From Thiovibrio frasassiensis (GTDB lineage Bacteria > Desulfobacterota > Desulfobulbia > Desulfobulbales > Desulfurivibrionaceae): a stretch of 64,000 bases of DNA. The position numbers were made by a program, and so were the translations under genes. The stretch lies in NCBI RefSeq assembly GCF_029607905.1, contig NZ_JAPHEH010000001.1, positions 277,530 to 341,529 of the forward strand, read 5' to 3'. The notes under the pieces are model-generated. The model was not told the DNA's origin. It worked only from the letters and a program-made list of their open reading frames with translations, and did not search any database. This document shows, piece by piece, positions 36,018-44,745 of the stretch (position 1 is the first letter of the stretch; every line of letters begins with the position of its first letter).

Positions 36018-38321
36018 TCAATCCGCTATGCTGGCCATAACACCAGACAAATCAAGGATAAGTCCAACCCGGCCATCACCGAGAATAGTGCCGCCGGCAA
36101 CACCGGGCACATCCAGGCCGCCAAGGTTTTTAATGACGACCTCCTCCTTGCCCAAAAGCTCATCAACCATCAACGCCCGCCGCCTGCCCTCATTTTCCAC
36201 GACAACGACAATGGCATCACAAGGATCCGTATAGGTGGGTTCCACCCCAAAGAGGTCATACAACCTGATAATGGGCACAAGATCGCCGCGCACGAGCAGG
36301 TTCTCCCCCCGGCCATGCACGGTGCTGTAATTTTTCTCCTCGGGATGCATGGACTCCTGGATGGCAATGGTCGGGATGATGTACCGTTCGCTGCCGACCC
36401 GAACAATGATCCCGTCGATGATCGCCAGGGTCAAGGGCAAGCGGATCACAAACAAGGAACCCTTGCCCGACTGGCTTTGCACCTCCACCTTGCCCCGCAG
36501 TTTTTCCACCGCCTTTTTCACGACATCCATGCCCACCCCACGGCCGGAGACATCGGTAATCGCATCCGCCGTGGAGAACCCGGGAAGAAAAATCAGGTTG
36601 TTCAGTTCAAAATCAGAGAGGGAATCGGATTCGCTGATCAGCCCGCGCTCAATGGCTTTTTTCCTGATTTTTTTGGTATTCAGCCCCTCGCCGTCATCCT
36701 CGATCTCGATCATCATACTGCCGCCTTTCTGGTAGGCGCGGAGAAAAACGGTGCCGGTTTCCGGCTTGCCGACCTTTTCGCGATCGGACGGAGGAGAGAT
36801 GCCATGATCCACGGAATTTCGCATCATGTGGACAAGCGGGTCATAGATTGAGTCCACCATGTTCCGGTCAATCTCGGTCTCGGCACCCTCCATGATCAGG
36901 TCAACCTTTTTCCCTGATTTCTTGGCAAGATCCCGGACCAGACGGATCATCTTGTCAAAGGTTTGCTTGATGGGCACCATCCGCATGGACATGGCCGTGC
37001 GCTGCAACTCCGAGGTAATCCGGGTCAGTTGGGAAAAATCCTTGGTAAGCTTGGGGTCGGCGATCCTGGAAACGAGCTTGTTCTGCCGGACCAGCGACTG
37101 CATAATCACCAATTCGCCCACCGCGTTCACCAAGGCATCGAGTTTTTCCACGTCAACCTTGATCGTGGCCCCGATTTTCTTCGGCGTTGCATCCCCTGAG
37201 GCCCGGGCAGAAGTTGCCGGAGACTCGGCAGCTCTTGGAGTTGCGGCCGGAGTGGCCTTCCTGGCAATGGTCGGTTGAGATGGGGCAACGGGCTCTGCCT
37301 TCTCGCTTGCCAACGGTTCAGGCTCTTCAATTTCGGAAATTTCCGGGAGAGCAGCCCGCGCTGGAGCAGAAACCGGTTCGGCCGACGGGGCTTCCGCCCC
37401 GCCCTCTTGCAGTCGGGTAATATCCGCGAGGAATCTACTGATATCGGTATCCTGGTAATTGGCCGGTCCATTTTGCAAGACATCCTTGATGTCTTCAACC
37501 ATGGATTTCAGGGCATCACCAACGGTCAGGACGATGTCAATAACCGCCGAATCCATGGGCCGCTTGCCATTGCGCACGTCATCCAAGAGATTTTCCGTGG
37601 CATGGGCGAGTTTGTTGATGGTTTTCAGATTGAGAAAGCCGGAGACACCCTTGATTGTATGGAACGGCCGAAAGATATTATTGATGATATCCTGATCATC
37701 CGGGCTCTGTTCCAGCTCAAGCACGTTGACTTCGATGGATTCAAGATGCTCAAATGCCTCTTCAATAAACCCGGCCAGCAAATCGGTGTCCTGCAAAAAA
37801 TCAGGAAGCGCCTCCGAACTCGGCCCGCCCGCCGCAGGAGGGGCAGCCTGGCTTGAACCGAGTGCTGGAGAAGCAACGACGCACTCTTCCTCACCCCGGG
37901 CCTCCGCTTCATCCTCACTCACCCCTGCGGACCATACTTCCGGGGTGCCAAGAAGCGCCGAGGGCTCCATGGCAATGCCAATTGTTTTCATGTTCCCGCA
38001 GAACTGGGCAAGGATATTCTCGCCGGGATGTCCATCTTTCCGGGCACATTCCTGCATCTCGGTTATACACCGGCCGAGAAGCTCATAGTTTTCCGCGGAG
38101 TCGGCCAGCTCACCCATGATAAATTTCTCAAGGGCGCCCTTAAAGGCGGTGGCCATTCGCTGAATAACCGGCGGGGTATCCGCACCCGCACTTCCTGGCA
38201 ACAACTGCTCTATCAGTTCAAGCAACTCTCCGACAATGGAAAGGTCGCCCGGCTCAATCATCAAAATCTTCAGGGCCATTTCATCCAGAAGATCAGACAA
38301 TGGTTTTGGACCAGCTGTCAT
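36018..38321 (-). CDS. cheA: Chemotaxis histidine kinase CheA
   Basis: 767 residues from ATG 38321, which has AAGGAG 7 nt upstream; the open frame continues 55 codons further without homology. Parts in order: an N-terminal helical region of about 1-140 not typical of CheA; the Hpt domain with phospho-His near 220 (FRPFHTIKGVSGFLNL); a Pro/Ala-rich linker replacing P2; the dimerisation helices near 385-450; the ATPase with N box HMMRNSVDHG (about 500), IEDDGEG and SGRGVGMDV; and the CheW-like domain from about 634 to the end. It phosphorylates CheY and CheB. First intact gene of the operon. Confidence 0.96.
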   Translation of the reverse strand: MTAGPKPLSDLLDEMALKILMIEPGDLSIVGELLELIEQLLPGSAGADTPPVIQRMATAFKGALEKFIMGELADSAENYELLGRCITEMQECARKDGHPGENILAQFCGNMKTIGIAMEPSALLGTPEVWSAGVSEDEAEARGEEECVVASPALGSSQAAPPAAGGPSSEALPDFLQDTDLLAGFIEEAFEHLESIEVNVLELEQSPDDQDIINNIFRPFHTIKGVSGFLNLKTINKLAHATENLLDDVRNGKRPMDSAVIDIVLTVGDALKSMVEDIKDVLQNGPANYQDTDISRFLADITRLQEGGAEAPSAEPVSAPARAALPEISEIEEPEPLASEKAEPVAPSQPTIARKATPAATPRAAESPATSARASGDATPKKIGATIKVDVEKLDALVNAVGELVIMQSLVRQNKLVSRIADPKLTKDFSQLTRITSELQRTAMSMRMVPIKQTFDKMIRLVRDLAKKSGKKVDLIMEGAETEIDRNMVDSIYDPLVHMMRNSVDHGISPPSDREKVGKPETGTVFLRAYQKGGSMMIEIEDDGEGLNTKKIRKKAIERGLISESDSLSDFELNNLIFLPGFSTADAITDVSGRGVGMDVVKKAVEKLRGKVEVQSQSGKGSLFVIRLPLTLAIIDGIIVRVGSERYIIPTIAIQESMHPEEKNYSTVHGRGENLLVRGDLVPIIRLYDLFGVEPTYTDPCDAIVVVVENEGRRRALMVDELLGKEEVVIKNLGGLDVPGVAGGTILGDGRVGLILDLSGVMASIAD

Positions 38322-38546
38322 ACATGTACTCCTTGCAAAACGAGAAAAGCCAATAAACACAGAAAACAAGCTCCCCCCAAAAAAACAGGGGGACAGTATC
38401 ATATTATGCTTCCATCCTGCGCAAACATCAATGAATATTGCAAGTTTTTTCTTGCCACGCCAGCCGATGGAGTCAGGATCGGCCACCCTCTCGGGCCTCC
38501 CATCTCACATAACAGTTACAGGAAATCGATCGCTGAGATCTCTCCC

Positions 38547-39089
38547 TTAAAAATCGGCAAATTCCTCGTCGCCGGCGGAAATACCCCCTGAGCCGACTCC
38601 GCCCTGACCCTGAGGATTGGCGGCCATCTTCGCCACAGGCGGCAGGGCCTTTCTCGTCGGGATGGCCGCCCTTCTCCTCCTGGCAAGACCAGAGACTGAT
38701 GGGTGTTGCCTGACGGAGCGCACAGTTCTGCGCGTTTCTCCCGCACCGCCTGCCATTTCCAGCAGATGCCCCACCGAGCTCTTCATCATTTTCGCCTGGG
38801 CGTTCAACTCTTCGGAAGAAGAGGCTGATTCTTCCGCGGCCGCCGCGTTGCTTTGGGTCACGGTATCGATCTCGTGGATGGCCTTATTAATCTGACCGAC
38901 GGCATTGGCTTGCTGATTTAATGCCCCGGCCATCTCGGTGATGATCGAACCGATCCGGCTGGTGGCTTGGGAGGCAACATAGAACGACTCGCTGGTTTCG
39001 CTGACCAGGGCGTTGCCGGAGATGATCTTCTGTACCGTGCCCTCAATAAGGTTCGAGGTGTTTTTCAATACGGATAAACACAGAACCAC
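38547..39089 (-). pseudogene. 5'-truncated methyl-accepting chemotaxis protein remnant
   Basis: About 180 codons. From near residue 9 (NTSNLIEGTVQKIISGN) to about 115 it matches the C-terminal half of the receptor signalling helices: NQQANAVGQINKAIHEIDTVTQSNAAAAEESASSSEEL. It then ends in a Gly/Arg-rich tail (to SAGDEEFADF). The sensory domain, membrane segments, HAMP and the hairpin tip that contacts CheA/CheW are missing; upstream sequence (39063 on) is unrelated non-coding DNA. It is therefore a deletion remnant, unlikely to signal. It stands 5' of cheA, where intact operons often keep a receptor gene. Confidence 0.85.
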
Positions 39090-39555
39090 GCGAGGAGACT
39101 ACAGGGGCGCAAGGAGATACCACCGACAAAATGTCACTCAGAAAATAACTGCTCACAAAAAACCGGGGCAATCGGCCCACTGGCCATACTGGATTGCAAC
39201 GGATTAGCGTATTATTTCGCAACTTTACCCCATGGATTTGCCCGCCGATGAAACCCAAACAACCAACCAGCAGCACCCCATGAATCCTGTGCTGAAAATC
39301 TCCGAAGAAAATCCCCATAACCCCCCTAAATTCCTTACAAAACCATGCGCAACCCCAAGCAATGCCGTGTTTTTTTCATTGCGGGAAGAGGGCTTGTCTT
39401 GTACAAGTGGCTGAGCATTCTTCGGGTGTAGCATGCAAGTTTTTTGCTGGGAGATTCAACACCCTCTTGACCAGCCAGCAAGAAGCAATCACCGACCCCC
39501 CAGGCCTTCCGACACGGTTGACGCCTGTAACCATACGGCAGCAGGAAAATACGGT
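39090..39555. other. Non-coding region between receptor remnant and transglycosylase gene
   Basis: Roughly 460 bp without a credible gene. The receptor gene ends abruptly at the left edge, so this segment is probably where unrelated DNA was joined. An in-frame ATG at 39433 would extend the transglycosylase upstream, but that stretch lacks signal-peptide character. Confidence 0.5.
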
Positions 39556-41115
39556 TTGCGTACTCATTCATTTTTTTTCGAACTCCTCCCCCGTGCCCTC
39601 CCCAGGCTCTTTGTGGTTCTGGCGACAGGCGCGCTGGCAATGAGCGGCTTCACCGGTTGCGCGCCACTGGCCCACCCCAACAACGCCATGGCTGCCCCGG
39701 AAACCGCCCCCAGAGCGCAGAAAGAGAATGTTGCCCGCTTGCAACCAGAAGTTCCTCCAGCTGCAGCAGAAGAACCAGACCCGCAAACAGCGAGTCCACA
39801 AGCGCTCAACCTGGCAGTGAGCCCGGAAATCCGTGAGCTGGCGCAGCTCAGCGCCTGGGATGTTCTGCCCTTGCTCACCCCGGAAGAAGAGGTCGAGCCC
39901 TACGATTTCCCGATCACCATCAACGACCAGGTTGAATATTACCTGGATTTTTTCCAGAACCGCCATCGCAAGACCTTTACCAAATGGCTCGCCCGCTCTT
40001 CCCGATATCTGCCCATGATAAAAAAAGAGCTGGCCCTGGCCGGACTGCCCGAGGATCTCGCCTACCTGCCCATGATCGAAAGCGGCTTCAACCCCACGGT
40101 TTCTTCCCCGGCCAGCGCGGTGGGGACCTGGCAATTCATGCGCGCCACCGGGCGCAGCTATGGCCTGAAGGTCAACGCCTATGAAGACGAACGGCGCGAC
40201 CCGGTCAAATCGACCAAGGCAGCGGTCGCCTATCTTTCCAACCTGTACAAGGAGTTTGACTCGTGGCATCTGGCGGTGGCCGCCTACAATGCCGGGGAAG
40301 GGCGGATCAGGCGGGCCATGAAACAGTCCGACACCGACGATTTCTGGGAGATTGCCCAGGGCCAGTATATCCACTCGGAAACCAAGCTCTATGTCCCGCA
40401 ACTCATCGCCGCCATCATGATTGCCAAGGACCCGGGAAAGTACGGTTTTGACGACATTGATTATGACGAGCCGCTGGCATACGAGACCGTGCGCGTGCCC
40501 CGCGGAACCCCGATTAAGGCGGTGGCCGTGGCCTGTAATCTGCCCGACGAGGAGATCCTCATCCTGAATCGGCAGCTGTCCAAAGCCATCACCCCGCCAT
40601 CCCAAGCGGATTACCCCTTGCGGGTCCCGCCGGGAAAGAGGGACTTGGTGAACAAAAATCTCCCAAAAGTTCGTAGCGTCAAGGTCCTCGAATTCAATGA
40701 CCATGTGGTAAAACGCGGAGAAACCCTGACCACCATCAGCCGAAAATACAAATTGAGCAAAACCACCCTGCTGAAGGCCAATAATCTCGAACGGGAGCGG
40801 CTTTCCCTGGGACAACACCTGAGAATCCCCCACCAAACCACGGCTTATAAGCTCAGTGATGAACCGCTCCACCTGGCCCAGGCCGGAGCCAGCGTCCCCT
40901 TGCTTTCCATGCACATGGAGTTGACCGATACGCCAGCCGGCAAAAAAAAGAACGCCAAGCGCCTCAAAAAAGAGACCCGAACAAAAACATCGGCAAAACG
41001 GACCGCTGCTTCGCCTGGAAAGAGAAAGAAGCCCTCGGGTCCAACGGTTAAAGAAAAAACAAAAAAATCTCCGACACCTTCCCCAAAAAAATCCAGCGCC
41101 AAGAAAAAAAAATAA
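39556..41115 (+). CDS. Membrane-bound lytic murein transglycosylase (MltD-like) with LysM domain
   Basis: Cleaves the glycan strands of peptidoglycan in the periplasm. Start TTG 39556 is preferred (AGGA upstream), because it places a lipoprotein signal at the N-terminus with lipobox-like GFTGC near residue 35; ATG 39433 gives a 560-residue version with an unlikely leader. GH23 domain: IESGFNPTVSSPASAVGTWQFM, with catalytic Glu about 175, and VAAYNAGEGRI. One LysM domain (about 383-425: HVVKRGETLTTISRKY ... LGQHLRIP) binds the wall. The last 60 residues are a Lys/Thr/Ser-rich tail, an unusual extension. Confidence 0.9.
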   Translation: MRTHSFFFELLPRALPRLFVVLATGALAMSGFTGCAPLAHPNNAMAAPETAPRAQKENVARLQPEVPPAAAEEPDPQTASPQALNLAVSPEIRELAQLSAWDVLPLLTPEEEVEPYDFPITINDQVEYYLDFFQNRHRKTFTKWLARSSRYLPMIKKELALAGLPEDLAYLPMIESGFNPTVSSPASAVGTWQFMRATGRSYGLKVNAYEDERRDPVKSTKAAVAYLSNLYKEFDSWHLAVAAYNAGEGRIRRAMKQSDTDDFWEIAQGQYIHSETKLYVPQLIAAIMIAKDPGKYGFDDIDYDEPLAYETVRVPRGTPIKAVAVACNLPDEEILILNRQLSKAITPPSQADYPLRVPPGKRDLVNKNLPKVRSVKVLEFNDHVVKRGETLTTISRKYKLSKTTLLKANNLERERLSLGQHLRIPHQTTAYKLSDEPLHLAQAGASVPLLSMHMELTDTPAGKKKNAKRLKKETRTKTSAKRTAASPGKRKKPSGPTVKEKTKKSPTPSPKKSSAKKKK

Positions 41116-41147
41116 CCTGCTGACTACCACCGAGGCTTGAATCGCTG

Positions 41148-41963
41148 ATGCAACTGCAAGGAAAAATAGCCCTTGTTCTCGGAGGGGCGAAGGGGATCGG
41201 CAAGGGAATCGGTTTTGCCTTGGCCGGAGCCGGGGCCACCGTTGTTCTCACCCACTTTGATTGGCCCGAAGAAGCTGCCCGCATGCAGGAGGAGCTTGGG
41301 GCCCTTGGCGGCGACCATCTGGCGCTCAAAGTCGACCTGCGCGACCCGACGGCCATCGAGGAGCTTTTTGCCACCATCCAGACGCGCTACGGCGGACTCC
41401 ACATCCTGATCAACAATATCGAACGCGGCGGCATGCCCGTTGTCCACGGCCCTTACACCCCGGAGCAATGGGAGTTGGAGATGGCCACCACCCTCCGGGC
41501 AAAATGGTGGGTCATGCGCTCCGCCCTGCCCCTTTTGCAAGAAAGCCCCGAGGCAGCGGTGGTCACCCTTTCTTCCATTGCCGGGATTGTCGGCCGCTTG
41601 GGGCCGGCTGGGCTCATCTTCAACGATGGGTACAGCGCAGCCAATCGCGCCGTTTCTTCCTTTACGGAAACCTGGGCCAGGGAAGGCGCTCCCACGATAC
41701 GGGTCAACGAATTGATGCTGGGATTTTTTGAAACCAGACACGGTGAGCACACCCGGGGCTGGGGGTTGCTCAGTGCGGAACAGCGAGCGGCCATCACCGA
41801 GCATGTCTTGCTGAAACGAACGGGGAAGATTGAGGAAATTGTTGCAGCGGTTTTCTTTCTCTTGCAAGACGCCACCTACATGACAGGTTCGGTCCTGCGG
41901 ATGGACGGGGGCTATGTCCTGGGCGGCGAAAAAATTCCGCCCATGCCGGATGGGGTGGAGTGA
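41148..41963 (+). CDS. Short-chain dehydrogenase/reductase with Lys-to-Asn active-site change
   Basis: 271 residues with a classical SDR Rossmann fold: GGAKGIGKGIGFAL (nucleotide loop), VDLRD, NNIE in place of NNAG, SSIAG with Ser142/143, and IRVNELMLGFFETR. The C-terminal end is DATYMTGSVLRMDGGY. The active-site motif is YSAAN (Tyr162, Asn166) instead of YxxxK, so the usual catalytic lysine is lost. It may be a pseudo-enzyme or use another mechanism. Physiological substrate unknown; begins 32 bp after the transglycosylase gene. Confidence 0.88.
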   Translation: MQLQGKIALVLGGAKGIGKGIGFALAGAGATVVLTHFDWPEEAARMQEELGALGGDHLALKVDLRDPTAIEELFATIQTRYGGLHILINNIERGGMPVVHGPYTPEQWELEMATTLRAKWWVMRSALPLLQESPEAAVVTLSSIAGIVGRLGPAGLIFNDGYSAANRAVSSFTETWAREGAPTIRVNELMLGFFETRHGEHTRGWGLLSAEQRAAITEHVLLKRTGKIEEIVAAVFFLLQDATYMTGSVLRMDGGYVLGGEKIPPMPDGVE

Positions 41964-42042
41964 AAAAGGGACAAAAGAACTGATATTTTCTTCTTGCCTT
42001 GCAGGGATGATAACGTTGTGCAAATAAAATATGTTCCGGACA

Positions 42043-42119
42043 GTGCTTCGACAGGCTCAGCACGAACGGATGTTGTTGTAATATATTGATGTTCCGTTCA
42101 TGCCGAGCTGTCGAAGCAT
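42043..42119. repeat. Two-armed GCTTCGACAGG/CTGTCGAAGC dispersed repeat
   Basis: Left arm GTGCTTCGACAGGCTCAGCA (from 42043) and continuing CGAACGG; right arm GTTCCGTTCATGCCGAGC then TGTCGAAGCA (42091-42118). The arms form a long imperfect hairpin. Same family as 8806-8880. Between the convergent SDR gene and the gene at 42141. Confidence 0.75.
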
Positions 42120-42140
42120 CTTTTTTTGTGACCTGCAGCC

Positions 42141-42443
42141 CTACTTCCTTTCCAGCCCCATCTTGACAAGCAGGTCTTCCACCGCCCATTTCGGGATCTG
42201 ATGCAGGACCAGTTCCACGGCCTTGGCCTTCATCTCGTCTTCATTTTTGGGAATGCCGCCCTCGCTCTCCGCCATTTCGGCAAAAATATCCTCGGCGTCG
42301 AACCAACAGATTTCCTGGTCGTTTGTCCCATATACGGTCAAGACCCGCCGGTTGGATTCGTGAAGGTGTTCCTCTTCCATCACCGCACCGACCAACTTCT
42401 TGGCCACCTCATAGGGAATGCATGGCATCTCTTCCGCGCTCAT
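42141..42443 (-). CDS. Hypothetical acidic protein
   Basis: 100 residues, start ATG with GAGGAG 7 nt upstream. Acidic overall (EEMPCIPYEVAKKLVGAVMEEEH, WFDAEDIFAEMAESEGG), with mixed helix/strand character, no signal peptide and no membrane segment. One Cys near the N-terminus and one in ICWFD. I do not recognise the family. The ribosome site and codon pattern argue for a real gene. Confidence 0.7.
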   Translation of the reverse strand: MSAEEMPCIPYEVAKKLVGAVMEEEHLHESNRRVLTVYGTNDQEICWFDAEDIFAEMAESEGGIPKNEDEMKAKAVELVLHQIPKWAVEDLLVKMGLERK

Positions 42444-42612
42444 CGATTGCTCCTCATCTTTTTTAAAATTACTGCCGTTTCACTACCTTATTTTTTCGCA
42501 TTTTTCAAGCACTCCCTACCACCTGCCATGGTGGTTTTCTCTCCGCTTTCCACCTTGACGGCTTCCGGGCAGACTGGTAAGACTTTCACTACCTCTTACC
42601 AAAAGGTTTTGC

Positions 42613-43122
42613 ATGCATCACGAGACATTCATGCGCCTTGCCCTGCAGCAGGCGAAACAGGCCTTGGCCAATAACGAATTTCCGGTGGGCGCCGTTATTG
42701 TTTCCGACAGCGAACCGGTCGCCGCGGGCAGACGCGAAAACAGCCAGAGCGATAGGGCCAACGAACTGGACCATGCCGAGATTGTCGCCCTGCGGGATCT
42801 CCTTGCCCGCCGGCCCGATATCGACCGGCAGAGCCTCACGGTGTATTCGACCATGGAGCCCTGCCTTATGTGCTACTCCACCATGCTGCTCAACGGCATC
42901 CGCACCTTTGTCTATGCGTACGAAGACGCCATGGGCGGCGGCACCGGCTTACAGCTTACCCACCTCGCCCCCCTCTACCAGGCAATGATGCCGGAGGTCC
43001 ACATCCTGCCCCATGTCCTGCGCCAGGAAAGCCTAACCCTTTTCAAGACCTTTTTCTCCAGCCCGGCAAACAACTACTGGCATGAGAGCCTGCTGGCAGA
43101 ATACACCCTGGCCCAACCCTGA
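42613..43122 (+). CDS. Nucleoside/cytidine deaminase-family protein
   Basis: 169 residues of the zinc-dependent deaminase superfamily (TadA/guanine-deaminase side): zinc ligands His54 (with proton-shuttling Glu56 in HAE), Cys84 and Cys87 (PCLMC). N-terminus MRLALQQAKQALANNEFPVGAVIV is typical. Longer at the C-terminus than tRNA adenosine deaminase and without its R/K-rich tail, so it could act on free bases or nucleosides. Twelve bp upstream of a radical SAM gene, probably co-transcribed. Confidence 0.88.
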   Translation: MHHETFMRLALQQAKQALANNEFPVGAVIVSDSEPVAAGRRENSQSDRANELDHAEIVALRDLLARRPDIDRQSLTVYSTMEPCLMCYSTMLLNGIRTFVYAYEDAMGGGTGLQLTHLAPLYQAMMPEVHILPHVLRQESLTLFKTFFSSPANNYWHESLLAEYTLAQP

Positions 43123-43134
43123 AAAGCCCACATT

Positions 43135-44160
43135 ATGAACCAGCCTGTCGCCAAAACCCTGCACTTCAAACCGCACGAGCGCAATATCTTCTTCCACCTC
43201 CTGACCGCCTGCAACCTCTCCTGCAAACATTGCTACATCAACCCGGCCCAACACGGCACCGCAACCGTTTCCCGCGAGACCATGGAGCAATGGCTCACGC
43301 TTTTTTATGATCCGCACAAGGAAAGCAACGTCATCTTCCTGGGCGGCGAGCCGACCCTGCACCCGGACCTGGTCCACGGCATCCGGTATGCCCGATCCTT
43401 AGGCTACAAAACCATCACCGTGGACTCAAACGGCTATCTCCATCACGACCTGCTCAACCGACTCAAGCCCGACGAGGCCGTACTCAGCTTCAGCCTGGAC
43501 GGTCCGAATCCGGAGGTCAACGATGCGCTGCGCGGGGCTGGGGTTTTCGCCACCTGTACCGCCAATCTGCAAAAGGCCATCGGCCTGGGTTTTGAGGTAA
43601 GCGTGATCTATACGGTGAGCCAGCTCAATATCGAGCATCTGGCGGCCATGCCCGAGCTGCTGGAGCGGTTGGGCTGCAAGCGGTTTTTTATTCAGGTCAT
43701 CGGGTTGCGCGGCAAATCGGCCAGCGAACAGGAAACAAACCTGCAGGTTTCCCCGGAAGAGTGGCTGGCCGTGATCCCTGGGGTGGCCAAGGATGCGGCC
43801 CACAGGGGGATCCATGTCATCTATCCCAAGGTTTTCCTGGAGCCGGGGGAGGAATTTCTCTGCGCAGGCAATGTGGCGGAGAACTACTTCATCTTCCCCA
43901 ATGGGAGGGTGTACCTCTGCCCGCTCTGCGAGGATTTCCCCCTGCACACCTTCCGCATTGAAGACAACTGCCTTGTGGAAAACAGCGGGATCACGGAAAA
44001 AAACCTCTTTTCCCTGAACATCCCCGAGGGGTGCGTGATGAATAAACTGCTCCAGCCGGGCAACCTCGAATACAAGCCGGACGGCAGCCCGCGCCACCGG
44101 ATTTCCTGCTGCCTGCTCAAGCAGGAAATCCGGCCTGAACCGCCGCGCAAACAAAAATAA
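43135..44160 (+). CDS. Radical SAM protein
   Basis: 341 residues. [4Fe-4S] motif CNLSCKHC at Cys26, Cys30, Cys33, followed by FLGGEPTLHPDL (GGE SAM motif), TVDSNGY, SFSLDGPNPEVNDALRG and IYTVSQLNIEHL. A SPASM-like C-terminal part has FLCAGNVAENYFIFPNGRVYLCPLC and CVMNKLL ... CCLLK cysteines. Resembles the large group of radical SAM proteins of unknown substrate related to heme d1/AhbC-type and peptide-maturation enzymes. No peptide precursor gene was noticed next to it. Confidence 0.88.
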   Translation: MNQPVAKTLHFKPHERNIFFHLLTACNLSCKHCYINPAQHGTATVSRETMEQWLTLFYDPHKESNVIFLGGEPTLHPDLVHGIRYARSLGYKTITVDSNGYLHHDLLNRLKPDEAVLSFSLDGPNPEVNDALRGAGVFATCTANLQKAIGLGFEVSVIYTVSQLNIEHLAAMPELLERLGCKRFFIQVIGLRGKSASEQETNLQVSPEEWLAVIPGVAKDAAHRGIHVIYPKVFLEPGEEFLCAGNVAENYFIFPNGRVYLCPLCEDFPLHTFRIEDNCLVENSGITEKNLFSLNIPEGCVMNKLLQPGNLEYKPDGSPRHRISCCLLKQEIRPEPPRKQK

Positions 44161-44176
44161 CCAGGCAGGGCACCAT

Positions 44177-44206
44177 AAAAAAAGGGCCCCCGTGTCCCTG
44201 GGGCCC
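44177..44206 (-). terminator. Distal terminator of the small basic protein gene
   Basis: GGGCCCC/GGGGCCC stem with a nine-base loop, followed on the minus strand by seven T. It lies beyond the first terminator at 44238-44276; on the plus strand it also falls just after the radical SAM gene. Confidence 0.7.
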
Positions 44207-44237
44207 GCCACTTTCCCCGGGATTCCCGGGTGAACCT

Positions 44238-44276
44238 AAAAAAAAAGGCGGTCGGGCTTTACGCCACAACCGCCTG
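44238..44276 (-). terminator. Terminator of the small basic protein gene
   Basis: AGGCGGT/ACCGCCT stem (44246-44252 with 44269-44275) followed on the minus strand by a run of T (44238-44246). About 110 bp past the stop of the gene at 44389. Confidence 0.75.
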
Positions 44277-44388
44277 TACAAACTTACGCATATTGGCAAC
44301 TGGCAGGGCTTGGATCATTTCCAAGCGAATGCCGCTTAGCAGGGTTCCATGCAAAACGGCATTGCCAGAAGCTGCCGCCCCCGGCTAA

Positions 44389-44508
44389 TCATTGCGGGGT
44401 GAACTTACCCTTTTCACTTTTCTTGGCTTGCTTGGCTGCCTTCTTCTCTTTCGGGGTCTTAGCGGCTTCCTTCTTGACTGCTTTCTGGGTGTCCTTGGCT
44501 TTACTCAT
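44389..44508 (-). CDS. 39-residue lysine-rich small protein
   Basis: Short gene of 39 codons from ATG 44508, preceded by AGGAG at eight nt. The product is extremely basic (MSKAKDTQKAVKKEAAKTPK and EKKAAKQAKKSEKGKFTPQ), with about 14 Lys, resembling small bacterial histone-tail-like or nucleic-acid-binding proteins. A longer reading frame exists upstream (to 44661), but its residues lack a ribosome site. Two terminators follow on the same strand, supporting expression as a single gene. Function not known. Confidence 0.7.
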   Translation of the reverse strand: MSKAKDTQKAVKKEAAKTPKEKKAAKQAKKSEKGKFTPQ

Positions 44509-44745
44509 GATTGGCGCTCCTAGATAGTTAAGATTACGTGCGCACCGCGACTGACGGACAGCAATGCCATGGGATCGGCACGACTCACACAAATCATCAT
44601 GCCTTTTTCCTCTCATTATGGCAAGCTTTACGCGCAGGGAAAAAGGGAGAAAATTCTCCATTGTTGCCTGCGCGCCAATCGTCTAATATAACGTCTTTCC
44701 TTTTCGCTCTCGGGGACGCATCCCCTCTTTTTCATGGGAACCGCA

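Noticed and set aside
39568-41130. 520-codon minus-strand frame opposite the lytic transglycosylase
   Set aside because: The plus-strand gene has complete GH23 and LysM domains; the antisense product has no domain and starts inside its terminator-less tail.
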